A stretch of 41,456 nucleotides of DNA from an uncultured Saprospiraceae bacterium (lineage in GTDB: Bacteria; Bacteroidota; Bacteroidia; Chitinophagales; Saprospiraceae): contig CAKZTD010000102.1 in assembly GCA_937921595.1 (NCBI GenBank), positions 1-41,456 on the forward strand. Direction: 5' to 3'. Under the pieces are notes generated by a model. The model ran no database searches and was not told the origin of the DNA. It saw nothing but the letters and a program-made list of their open reading frames with translations. Made by a program: the position numbers and the translations under genes. Of this stretch, positions 7,537 through 15,349 are shown piece after piece; position 1 is the stretch's first letter; every line of letters starts with the position of its first letter.

Positions 7537-9807
7537 TTAAGCTACACCCGCATCTTTACGGATTTTATTCAAGGCTGAACCTGAACGAATCCACTCGATC
7601 TGAGCATTATTATAGGTATGTTTTACTTCAAAACTTTCAGACGTTCCATCTGCATGATTTAAGACAACTGTCAGATTTTTACCTGGCGCCATATCTTCAA
7701 ATCCTTGCAAATCAACTTTATCATCCTGACGAACTTTATCGTAATCAGCAGGATTAACAAAAGTCAAAGCGAACATCCCTTGCTTCTTAAGATTAGTTTC
7801 GTGAATACGAGCAAATGATTTTACAATTACTGCTTTCACACCAAGGAACCTAGGTTCCATCGCTGCATGCTCTCGAGAAGATCCTTCTCCAAGATTCTCT
7901 TCTCCAAAAACTACAGTTCCAATATTATTATTTCTATAGTAGGTCGCTGTTTCTGGAACAGGGCCATACTCATTAGTCTCTGTATTAAAAATCGTATTTG
8001 TTTTGTCATTAAAAGCATTAACTGCTCCAATGTAACAGTTGTTAGAGATATTCTCTAAGTGACCTCTAAATTTCAACCAAGGGCCTGCCATCGAAATATG
8101 ATCCGTTGTACATTTCCCTTTTGCTTTTACCAAGACTCTCATCCCTGTAATCTCCTCATTGGTGATAGGTGTGAAAGGTGTCAACAATTGCAAACGATTT
8201 GAGGTTGGGCTTACTGATACAGTTACACCACTTCCATCTGCTGGAGGTGCAATAAATCCTGCATCTTCAACTTCAAAACCTTTAGCTGGCAATTCAACTC
8301 CTGTAGGTGGGTCTAACCTTACCATCTCTCCTTTTTCATTCTTCAACTCATCAGTCAATGGATTGAAAGCTAAGTCACCCGCAATTGCCATCGCTGTTAC
8401 AATCTCAGGAGATGCAACAAAGGCATGTGTATTTGGATTACCGTCATTACGCTTAGTAAAGTTACGGTTGAAAGAAGTAATGATTGAATTTTTACGATCT
8501 GGATCATCGGTGTGTCTGGCCCATTGTCCAATACATGGACCACAAGCATTTGCTAAAACTACACCTCCCATTTTCTCAAAATCATCTAACAAACCATCTC
8601 GCTGAACAGTAAATCGAATTTGTTCAGAACCTGGAGTTACTGTAAACTCAGATCTTACTTTTAAATCTTTGTCCACTGCTTGTCTAGCTAAAGACGCTGC
8701 TCTAGTTAAATCTTCGTAAGAAGAGTTGGTACAAGAACCGATCAATCCAACTTCCAATTTTTGAGGATAACCGTTTTCTTTTACTGCTGCTGCAAATTTA
8801 GAAATCGGCCAAGCCAAATCCGGAGTATAAGGTCCGTTAATGTGTGGCTCTAAAGTTGACAAATCAATTTCGATTACTTGATCAAAATATTTTTCTGGAT
8901 CTGCATAACATTCAGCATCACCTGTTAAGTGTTCTGCTACCTGATCCGCCAATTCTGCTACATCTGTTCTATCCGTTGCTTTAAGATATCGGCTCATTGA
9001 ATCATCATAACCAAAAGTAGAAGTCGTCGCTCCGATTTCTGCTCCCATATTACAAATGGTTCCTTTTCCAGTACAAGATAATGACTGAGCACCAGGTCCA
9101 AAATACTCAACGATTGCTCCGGTTCCTCCTTTGGCAGTAAGGATACCTGCAACTTTTAGGATGACATCTTTAGAAGAAGTCCATCCGCTCATTTTTCCAG
9201 TCAATTTAACACCAATCAATTTTGGCATTTTCAATTCCCAAGACATCCCTGCCATCACATCAACCGCATCTGCTCCACCGATTCCGATAGCCACCATTCC
9301 TAGTCCACCTGCATTTACTGTATGCGAATCTGTTCCGATCATCATCCCTCCTGGGAAAGCATAATTTTCTAAAACAATCTGGTGAATAATTCCTGCTCCT
9401 GGTTTCCAAAATCCGATTCCATACTTTTCAGAAACAGATTGTAGAAAGTCAAATACCTCAGAACTAATGTCCTTCGCATTTTTTAAATCTTCTGCTGCTC
9501 CTACTTTCGCCTGAATAAGGTGATCACAGTGAACAGTAGAAGGTACCGCTACCTTATCTTTCCCAGCCATCATGAACTGAAGCAATGCCATCTGCGCTGT
9601 TGCATCTTGCATCGCCACCCGATCAGGAGCAAAGAATACATAATCCTTTCCTCTAGAGAAGTTATTTAATGGAGAATCCGCATGAAGGTGACTGTAAAGA
9701 ATCTTTTCAGACAGCGTCAAAGGTTTTTGTAATAATGCCTTTGCTGCGGCAATCTTAGCTGGAAGTGACTCGTAATGAGCCTTAATCATATTGATGTCAA
9801 AAGCCAT
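7537..9807 (-). CDS. acn: Aconitate hydratase (TCA cycle)
   Basis: Interconverts citrate and isocitrate via cis-aconitate in the cytoplasm. At 756 residues it matches the mitochondrial-type aconitase family. The three [4Fe-4S] cluster ligands are visible: Cys359 in LIGSCTNSS and Cys422/Cys425 in [11 protein letters not shown]. Other family marks are the HCDH motif (93-96), [13 protein letters not shown] (158-170), [19 protein letters not shown], and the swivelling domain's [17 protein letters not shown] with the catalytic Ser. The start [19 protein letters not shown] fits the family. It has its own promoter (9859-9891) and terminator, so it is monocistronic. Confidence 0.97.
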   Translation of the reverse strand: MAFDINMIKAHYESLPAKIAAAKALLQKPLTLSEKILYSHLHADSPLNNFSRGKDYVFFAPDRVAMQDATAQMALLQFMMAGKDKVAVPSTVHCDHLIQAKVGAAEDLKNAKDISSEVFDFLQSVSEKYGIGFWKPGAGIIHQIVLENYAFPGGMMIGTDSHTVNAGGLGMVAIGIGGADAVDVMAGMSWELKMPKLIGVKLTGKMSGWTSSKDVILKVAGILTAKGGTGAIVEYFGPGAQSLSCTGKGTICNMGAEIGATTSTFGYDDSMSRYLKATDRTDVAELADQVAEHLTGDAECYADPEKYFDQVIEIDLSTLEPHINGPYTPDLAWPISKFAAAVKENGYPQKLEVGLIGSCTNSSYEDLTRAASLARQAVDKDLKVRSEFTVTPGSEQIRFTVQRDGLLDDFEKMGGVVLANACGPCIGQWARHTDDPDRKNSIITSFNRNFTKRNDGNPNTHAFVASPEIVTAMAIAGDLAFNPLTDELKNEKGEMVRLDPPTGVELPAKGFEVEDAGFIAPPADGSGVTVSVSPTSNRLQLLTPFTPITNEEITGMRVLVKAKGKCTTDHISMAGPWLKFRGHLENISNNCYIGAVNAFNDKTNTIFNTETNEYGPVPETATYYRNNNIGTVVFGEENLGEGSSREHAAMEPRFLGVKAVIVKSFARIHETNLKKQGMFALTFVNPADYDKVRQDDKVDLQGFEDMAPGKNLTVVLNHADGTSESFEVKHTYNNAQIEWIRSGSALNKIRKDAGVA

Positions 9808-9858
9808 ATTTGGTTAGTTTTTAATTAAAGGATGCTGCAGCTATCTGCTGGCAGGCCA

Positions 9859-9891
9859 CAAAAATAGTATTTTTAAACATTATTTAAACAA
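9859..9891 (-). promoter_or_regulatory. Promoter of acn
   Basis: The minus strand carries -7 box TATTTTTG (plus 9859-9866), separated by 22 bp from a TTG -33 element (plus 9889-9891). The predicted transcript starts about 45 nt upstream of the acn ATG. Confidence 0.55.
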
Positions 9892-10215
9892 GGAATATAA
9901 AGTTTCTCGTTTTTATGCAAAAGACTATCCTTGTAACGGCATCCAATGAATTTGTTTCAAAAATCAAAAGTGGAAGTTGTTAAAAAATGAATTGATGAAT
10001 TATTTGCAAGTCATTGATTCCTAATTACTTCAGCTATTTTAATTCCCGTAGCTACGGCTACGAAAAAGAAAATAAGCTTCGTCCTAGAAATCAAGCACTT
10101 ACAACTATTTTCAGAACACATTCTTAAACAACTTCAAGATTAAGGCCTCACTTTTATTACTAGAAGGATTGAAATACTTGATTGTTCTACCCAAGCAGGA
10201 AGATTCTGAACGACA

Positions 10216-10244
10216 TATCGCTATCTAATACATAGATAGCGATA
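10216..10244. repeat. 12-bp perfect inverted repeat
   Basis: TATCGCTATCTA, loop ATACA, then the exact complement. No T-run follows on either strand, so it is not a standard intrinsic terminator. It could be a 3'-end stabiliser of the upstream DJ-1 mRNA or a protein site. Confidence 0.6.
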
Positions 10245-10258
10245 CAGCTGGGCTTCAA

Positions 10259-10307
10259 TTGAATTAATTTTGTTTAAAAAATTAATTCAAAAGGATATTT
10301 TGAATTA
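10259..10307 (-). terminator. Competing AT-rich hairpins downstream of the DJ-1 gene
   Basis: Arm 10278-10290 (AAAATTAATTCAA) pairs perfectly over 13 bp with 10259-10271. Its overlapping part 10283-10292 also pairs perfectly over 10 bp with 10298-10307, so the two hairpins exclude each other. They lie 50-95 bp past the stop of the DJ-1 gene and probably form its transcript end, though G+C content in the stems is very low. Confidence 0.45.
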
Positions 10308-10353
10308 GGAAGGTGTATTTTTTTTAATAAAAAGGGAGGTTTCTTTTTAACTT

Positions 10354-11151
10354 TCAATCTTTATAAGGAGAATCATCAGACAAAATCAGTCCTTCTTCGG
10401 GCACCCATTTGTCGTATTCGATATGCTCCGCGATTTTTTTTGCAGTTTCCTGACCTCTTAGCTTGGCCACTAAATGCAATGCTCCATCGATCCCTGCAGA
10501 AATCCCTGCGGTCGTGATTACCTTTCCATTGTCTACAAATCTTGCTTCTTTTTCAACTTTTATTTTTGGAAAATCTGACTCTAAGCTCGACAATGCTAAG
10601 TGAAATGTTGTTGCTGATTTTCCGTCAAGGATTCCGGATTCTGCTAAAGCAAAAACACCTGTGCAGACGGAGAAGTAATAATCGATGCCTTGTTGTTTTT
10701 TAATCCATTCAATTACTTCGGGATCACTAAAACTTGCTCGACCATTACCTCCAAAGAATGCTAGGACATCTACTTTGGGGGCATCTGTAATATCATAATC
10801 AGGGACGAATTTCAAAATACCTTGTGATCGAATTGGTTCTTTTGTTTTGGAAACCGTGTAGATTTTAAATCCTGCCTGAGCAAAGACTTCCATTGGGCCA
10901 GCGAAGTCGAGAATCTCTACTCCTGATTGAAGGTAAAATGCGATTTTAGTTTTCTTTTTTTCTATTTGTATCGCTGATGTTTTTGAAATCAAGGCCATTC
11001 CACAGTGGTTGCAAGTTCCGGATTGATGAAAAGTTAGGCTGTCACAGGAATTATTACAGGGCGGACAAATGAAAAGGGAATCTTGATTGAAGGAAGTTTG
11101 AGCAGTACATAAATTGTTTGTAAAAAAAAATAAGAAGATTAGGTATTTCAT
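10354..11151 (-). CDS. Exported DJ-1/PfpI family protein with N-terminal Cys-rich metal-binding-like motif
   Basis: 265 residues. A signal peptide (MKYLIFLFFFTNNLCTAQ) is followed by a Cys-rich stretch at residues 29-50 (CPPC..C..CNHCGMAL). It resembles the heavy-metal-binding HMBD motif that ends in CPxCGMxL. The rest is a class I glutamine-amidotransferase-like DJ-1/PfpI domain with the nucleophile elbow YFSVCTGVFALAESG (Cys163) and the AGISAGIDGALHL segment, closest in look to isonitrile hydratase/GlxA N-domains. Enzymatic activity is not predictable from this. The next gene upstream encodes a regulator with the same fold, so they probably belong together. A -7 box and a 5-2-5 palindrome lie directly upstream. 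Confidence 0.8.
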   Translation of the reverse strand: MKYLIFLFFFTNNLCTAQTSFNQDSLFICPPCNNSCDSLTFHQSGTCNHCGMALISKTSAIQIEKKKTKIAFYLQSGVEILDFAGPMEVFAQAGFKIYTVSKTKEPIRSQGILKFVPDYDITDAPKVDVLAFFGGNGRASFSDPEVIEWIKKQQGIDYYFSVCTGVFALAESGILDGKSATTFHLALSSLESDFPKIKVEKEARFVDNGKVITTAGISAGIDGALHLVAKLRGQETAKKIAEHIEYDKWVPEEGLILSDDSPYKD

Positions 11152-11182
11152 GATTTGTCTTTTTGGTTTTTTAATTGAAATA

Positions 11183-11205
11183 CAAATTTAGGTTAGACAC
11201 GTCTA
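11183..11205 (-). promoter_or_regulatory. Promoter -7 box and TAGAC-AC-GTCTA palindrome ahead of the DJ-1 gene
   Basis: The minus strand reads TAAATTTG (plus 11183-11190), a TAnnTTTG match 32 bp upstream of the start codon. Just upstream of it, in the spacer region, is the perfect inverted repeat TAGAC-AC-GTCTA (11194-11205), positioned like a repressor operator. The -33 spacing is not ideal (CAAA at 11206, spacer 15). Confidence 0.4.
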
Positions 11206-11283
11206 CAAAAGAAGGACAAAGAAGCGAAGTATAAGGACTTCTTCTCAGGAGTGAGGAGATAAAATTAAGCGATAGTGGATCCT

Positions 11284-12264
11284 CTATGAAGTTGGGTCTT
11301 GATTTTTGGATATTTCTGAGGGTAAGATTCCTTTGTGTTTTTTTAATAAATTCCGAACTTGGTTGGTACTTTTAAATCCACAAGCTTTTGCAACTGTATC
11401 TACTTTATTTCCTTCAGAAAGTAATTGAATCGCTTTTTCAACTTTGAGTTGTTCAAGATAGTAACCAATGGTAATACCGGTTGCTTTTTTAAAGGAGCGA
11501 GTGAGATTTCGGGAACTCATGTTTACACTTTCGGCAACGTCTATTAGCGTAAAAGGTCGGTCGAGGTTTTCAAGTAAGTAATCTTGGATATTATGAATGC
11601 GGTTATCCAAATGATTTCTATACTGCAGATAAATATTCAACTGTGGATCGAGCTCACTTCTTCTAAAATAAATGACCACTTCTTTTGCTATATCGGCAGC
11701 TAACCTCGCACCATAATGTTGTTCTAATAAAAAGAGCGCAAGATCAATTCCAGAAGCAACTCCTGCACTAGTGTAGAGACGATCATGGATGGTGAACAAT
11801 CTGTTTTCTTCCAATTTTATTTTTTGAAATCGTTTTCTAAATTTCAAAAAATATTTCCAATGGGTTGTACAAGTTTTGTCATTTAAAATTCCGGTCTCTG
11901 CCAATAGAAAAGCTCCAGTGCAAACAGAACAAATACTAACTCCTTGATCGTATTGTTTCTTCAACCAATTCAAAAAAGGTTGTTTCTTTTTTAAAAACCT
12001 TTGGTCAGAGAGCAGTTCATAATCGAATCCTGGAACGAAAATAAAATCACCTTCTTTCAAATCAAATTGATCGAAGGGACTCAGTTTCGAAAAGCATAAA
12101 CCTGCACTACTTTTGATTTCCGTAGATTGATCTAATGATACAAAATGTAGTTTCAATTCTACGCCATATTCTTGAGCTTCATAAAAAACATGAGCAGGGC
12201 CATTAATATCCAATAGATGAACTTGAGGCGGCACAATCATTAGCACATTGTCCATCTGAGTCAT
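11284..12264 (-). CDS. GlxA-like transcriptional regulator (DJ-1/PfpI domain + AraC HTH)
   Basis: 326 residues. The N-terminal DJ-1/PfpI sensor-like domain (about 5-195) has the Cys elbow ICSVCTGAFLLAETGIL (Cys115) and SAGVASGIDLAL. The C-terminal AraC/XylS DNA-binding domain (about 222-320) contains two helix-turn-helix units: FTLIDVAESVNMSSRNLTRSF and VDTVAKACGFKSTNQVRNLLKKHKGILPSE. Start is at M1 or M4 (MDNVLMIV). It lies 41 bp downstream of the GCS2-CBS gene on the same strand and could be co-transcribed with it. Its stop lies about 130 bp upstream of the exported DJ-1 gene, an obvious candidate target. Architecture is certain; ligand and regulon are unknown. Confidence 0.9.
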   Translation of the reverse strand: MTQMDNVLMIVPPQVHLLDINGPAHVFYEAQEYGVELKLHFVSLDQSTEIKSSAGLCFSKLSPFDQFDLKEGDFIFVPGFDYELLSDQRFLKKKQPFLNWLKKQYDQGVSICSVCTGAFLLAETGILNDKTCTTHWKYFLKFRKRFQKIKLEENRLFTIHDRLYTSAGVASGIDLALFLLEQHYGARLAADIAKEVVIYFRRSELDPQLNIYLQYRNHLDNRIHNIQDYLLENLDRPFTLIDVAESVNMSSRNLTRSFKKATGITIGYYLEQLKVEKAIQLLSEGNKVDTVAKACGFKSTNQVRNLLKKHKGILPSEISKNQDPTS

Positions 12265-12304
12265 GATACTTTTTTATAAAACCAAAATAAACCTCCTCTG
12301 TCTT

Positions 12305-14230
12305 CTATTTATTTTCTTCCAATCGTTCGATTAATCTTCCTGATATTCTAAGGAAGTCCATCTCCGTAATGATTCCTATTAATTCTTTACCTTTTACAAC
12401 TGGCAAGCAACCGATCTTATTTTTTCTCATGATCTCCATCGCTTCTATAATAGTGGATTTCATAGAAATTGTTTTCGGGTTTTTAATCATGATATCATTA
12501 ACTAATTTAGCCTCCCCTTTTAGTTTTGGATTTTGAATTAAATGCCGTAGAATAAGTCTTGAAGTAACCAAGCCGATCAAGTTTCCTTTCACGTCTTCTA
12601 CAGGAGTATATCGAATGCCTCTCCAATCCATCATCTCAGCAACCAGTTCTATGATGTCATCTTTTTGAACGGTGAACACATCTGTGACCATAAATTCTTC
12701 GACAGTCACTTTGGAAGGACGATATTCTTTGAGGTCTGATAATTCTGGCATTTTCCATGTATGTACGGGCAGTTCCTGCTCCTGGTTTTGAATAATTGCA
12801 GCGGTCAAAACAGTTGCCGCTTCATCTGGGTTGGTCTCTTTTATTAATTTCGAATAAGCTCTAAGTTGCCATCTTGCTCCATTCATATGTCGCTCTGCTC
12901 TCTCTTCAATGACATCAAGATATCTACTAATATCTGCCTTGTTTACTTTTTTGCTAGCCAGTCCTTCTCTAGCCATTGGCAAGATTTCTTTTTTAATTAA
13001 TTCACAAGTAGAAATCTTTTTGTCTTTAAACCAGGTGAAGTTAGAATCAATTCCAAAGCGTGCCGCTTTTCCAAAATTGTCACGAACATCATCAAAAGAC
13101 ATGTGTTTAGAAATGTCTTTATATTTTTGACCATAAGCAGTCATCGCTCCAATCCATAAAGCAGTATTCGCCATTTCATCAATTACAGTCGGGCCAGAAG
13201 GTAGAACACGATTTTCAATTCTCAAATGCGGTTTACCATTTGGACTAATTCCAAAACAAGGACGGTTCCATCGATAAACGGTCGAATTATGAACTTGCAA
13301 AGCTCGAAGTTTCGGTACTTTATTGGCCGCTATCATAGCACTCGCTTTTTCTTCTACATCGCTGCTTATCAATACTCGGAACCTTGCAATATCTTCTCTG
13401 TGAATATTTAATACGGACCCTTTTAGCCAGTCGCTACCAAAACTTACGCGTGGGTAACGTTCTCTCATATGGTCATGTGTGGTCCGAGTATCGAGGGATT
13501 GTTGGAACAAAGCAATTCTCGATTCATGCCAAAGCCTTCGACCAAAAACTATCGGAGAATTCGCAGCAATAGCCATCGTCGGACCAGCTAAAGCTTGAGC
13601 GATGTTATACATATGAACAAAGTCATCTGGAGTAATCTGAAGATGAACCTGAAAACTAGTGTTACAAGCTTCTAATAGCGGAGATTTATGCTGAACTAAT
13701 AACTCGTCTATTCCGGTTAATCGAAGTTCGTATGCCTTCCCAATCAGCTGACTATTGATCGCTTCCATCAAAGCGTAATATCGCTTTTTAGGAGTGAGGT
13801 TATGCATTTCTAAATGTGGCTTCCGTAAAGTCGGTAATATACCTGTGAGGATTAATTTAGCTTCTAGCTTATCCAGTTTTTTTCGAATCTTGTTTAAATT
13901 TCCAAGATTCTCCTTTTCCATTTCACTAAAGCATTTTCCTTTTAATTCCCTCGGCATCATGTTCGTTTCGAGATTGAATCTTGCTAACTCTGTTTCTACC
14001 CAAGGATAATTTTTCATGGTTTCCAAGGCTTCCATGGCTATCGGAGCAGGCTTGAAGGTTTTGGCATCGACCAGACACATTTCCTGTTCGGCGCCAATTC
14101 GGGTAATACCGGTTTCAAACCAGTCGTTTTCAATCATATATTGCAAAGACTGCACATCATCCAAAAGGAATCTTACAAAACGATGCATTTGCGCCTGATC
14201 TGTCAGGAGTGAGACTTTTTGTTCGCCCAT
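12305..14230 (-). CDS. Glutamate-cysteine ligase family 2 (GCS2)-like protein with C-terminal CBS pair
   Basis: 641 residues. The first ~480 residues look like a GCS2-type carboxylate-amine ligase: the acidic metal-binding start motif IGAEQEM (46-51), LMEAINSQLIGKAYELRLTG, a SNSPIVFGRR-like region, and PHLRIENRVLPSGPT. GCS2 enzymes join glutamate to cysteine or related amines using ATP. The last ~125 residues are two CBS motifs (VEEFMVTDVFTVQKDDIIEL.. and VNDIMIKNPKTISMKSTIIEAM..), which usually sense adenine nucleotides. An allosterically controlled ligase is the natural inference. No gshB-like partner is nearby; the GlxA-like regulator follows at 41 bp. The exact substrate is unknown. Confidence 0.8.
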   Translation of the reverse strand: MGEQKVSLLTDQAQMHRFVRFLLDDVQSLQYMIENDWFETGITRIGAEQEMCLVDAKTFKPAPIAMEALETMKNYPWVETELARFNLETNMMPRELKGKCFSEMEKENLGNLNKIRKKLDKLEAKLILTGILPTLRKPHLEMHNLTPKKRYYALMEAINSQLIGKAYELRLTGIDELLVQHKSPLLEACNTSFQVHLQITPDDFVHMYNIAQALAGPTMAIAANSPIVFGRRLWHESRIALFQQSLDTRTTHDHMRERYPRVSFGSDWLKGSVLNIHREDIARFRVLISSDVEEKASAMIAANKVPKLRALQVHNSTVYRWNRPCFGISPNGKPHLRIENRVLPSGPTVIDEMANTALWIGAMTAYGQKYKDISKHMSFDDVRDNFGKAARFGIDSNFTWFKDKKISTCELIKKEILPMAREGLASKKVNKADISRYLDVIEERAERHMNGARWQLRAYSKLIKETNPDEAATVLTAAIIQNQEQELPVHTWKMPELSDLKEYRPSKVTVEEFMVTDVFTVQKDDIIELVAEMMDWRGIRYTPVEDVKGNLIGLVTSRLILRHLIQNPKLKGEAKLVNDIMIKNPKTISMKSTIIEAMEIMRKNKIGCLPVVKGKELIGIITEMDFLRISGRLIERLEENK

Positions 14231-14494
14231 GTTGGTTTTTCATTTGTAGATTAATAATGAGGTAGTTCGTAAATGAATAGAACTGATTAAAAATAGTTAT
14301 AAATTTGTAACTATTGAATAATTTTTTAAAATTCTTACGTTAGAAGATAGAGCATCTAAGTTTATTCAGATTCGATTTATCAATTTTTATAATTGAAATG
14401 CTTTTTACACCAATACTGAAAGGTGTTGATTTTTATGTTTCTTTATGTTTTTGTTGAAAATTGAGAGGAAAGAGTACAGATTAATAATATAATT

Positions 14495-15004
14495 ATGAAA
14501 AAGTTTTTCCCATTTATACTGGCTATTTTTGTTTTATCGGGCTGTAGAAAAAACGATCCGGAAGTAAGATTTGAAATGGCCTACGAAAGAGAACTCACCA
14601 TTCCTGCGGGCCTGAATGTTTTTGAAACGCATTATTTTTATCTGCGGAATGTGAACCTGGGTTCTTATCTCTCATCGAATAATGTAACTGCTTCTGAGTT
14701 GATTGCCATTAATCCTGGCTCTGCTCGGATGTCAACTATTTTTTCAGGCTTATCGAACTATAGCTTTATTAGAGATGTATCGGTCATGATATATACTGAT
14801 GACGAATCGAATGCGAGAGAGGTGTTTTGGCGACCCAATGTTCCACTAAATACCGGTGAGGATTTGGATATTATTCCGACGTTGATTGATGCAAAGCAGT
14901 TTTTTGAAAATACTAGATTTAATATTATTGTAAAACTGAATTTGCAGGCAGTTCCGCAACAGACTGTTGAAACTAGGTTTAGGTTTAGTTTTTTAGCGAA
15001 GTAG
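14495..15004 (+). CDS. Hypothetical lipoprotein
   Basis: 169 residues, family not recognised. The lipoprotein signal MKKFFPFILAIFVLSGC has a good lipobox (LSGC, Cys17), then a mostly beta-type soluble domain without cysteines. An upstream purine stretch GAGAGGAAAGAG sits about 17-28 nt before the ATG. It stands alone between the divergent GCS2-CBS gene and the convergent SPOR gene and ends before a shared bidirectional terminator. Confidence 0.75.
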   Translation: MKKFFPFILAIFVLSGCRKNDPEVRFEMAYERELTIPAGLNVFETHYFYLRNVNLGSYLSSNNVTASELIAINPGSARMSTIFSGLSNYSFIRDVSVMIYTDDESNAREVFWRPNVPLNTGEDLDIIPTLIDAKQFFENTRFNIIVKLNLQAVPQQTVETRFRFSFLAK

Positions 15005-15098
15005 ATCGCATACTTTCAAGCAAGTTTCTAAACTTGCTTTTATACTGTACATCTTCTTTCGAAGACTTAAACTTAAAAGAGTATCCTTGGGAAAATAA

Positions 15099-15137
15099 AA
15101 AAAGCCCTGCCGAACATTAAGCTCGGCAGGGCTTTTT
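15099..15137. terminator. Bidirectional rho-independent terminator
   Basis: Perfect stem GCCCTGCCGA/TCGGCAGGGC with a 9-nt loop, flanked by an A-run and a T-run, so it functions for the rightward lipoprotein gene and for the leftward SPOR gene. On the minus strand it comes 24 bp after the second stop (15161-15163) of the extended SPOR frame. Confidence 0.92.
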
Positions 15138-15160
15138 GGTATCACAAATTCTCTGCTGAT

Positions 15161-15349
15161 TTATTTATCAGAATATCGAGATAGGTAAGGATCAACAATT
15201 GACTGCATAACACAAAGCGATAACCCTCTTGCTTCTTTTGTCTCGAATCCTTTGTTCATAAAATGATCTTCGAGTAAAGCCCAAGACTGAAAGTAAGTCA
15301 CTTTTAACGGCGTCATAATTTTTGCATGCAATGGATCTGCTGCTTCCCA
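15161..15349 (-). pseudogene. In-frame continuation of the SPOR gene beyond its TAA stop
   Basis: Directly after the TAA at 15350-15352 the same frame continues open for 62 codons (WEAADPLHAKIMTPLKVTYF ... DPYLSRYSDK) to a TAA at 15161-15163, immediately before the terminator. The amino-acid composition is normal (W, aromatic and charged residues balanced) and codon usage looks like the neighbour's. This suggests the gene was once 63 codons longer, counting the stop position, and carries a nonsense mutation. The alternatives are readthrough or a separate small ORF from the internal ATG at 15314-15316. Confidence 0.55.

Larger units (their letters stand above)
9892..10353. other. Gene-free stretch with several hairpins
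   Basis: No convincing reading frame on either strand. It contains a small hairpin CGTAGC-TACG-GCTACG at 10047-10062, a 12-bp perfect stem at 10216-10244, and an AT-rich set of mutually exclusive hairpins at 10259-10307. The left half shows no recognisable signal. Confidence 0.5.

Noticed and set aside
8159-8605. A 148-codon rightward frame inside aconitase
   Set aside because: It lies entirely antisense to conserved aconitase sequence, which carries all catalytic motifs.
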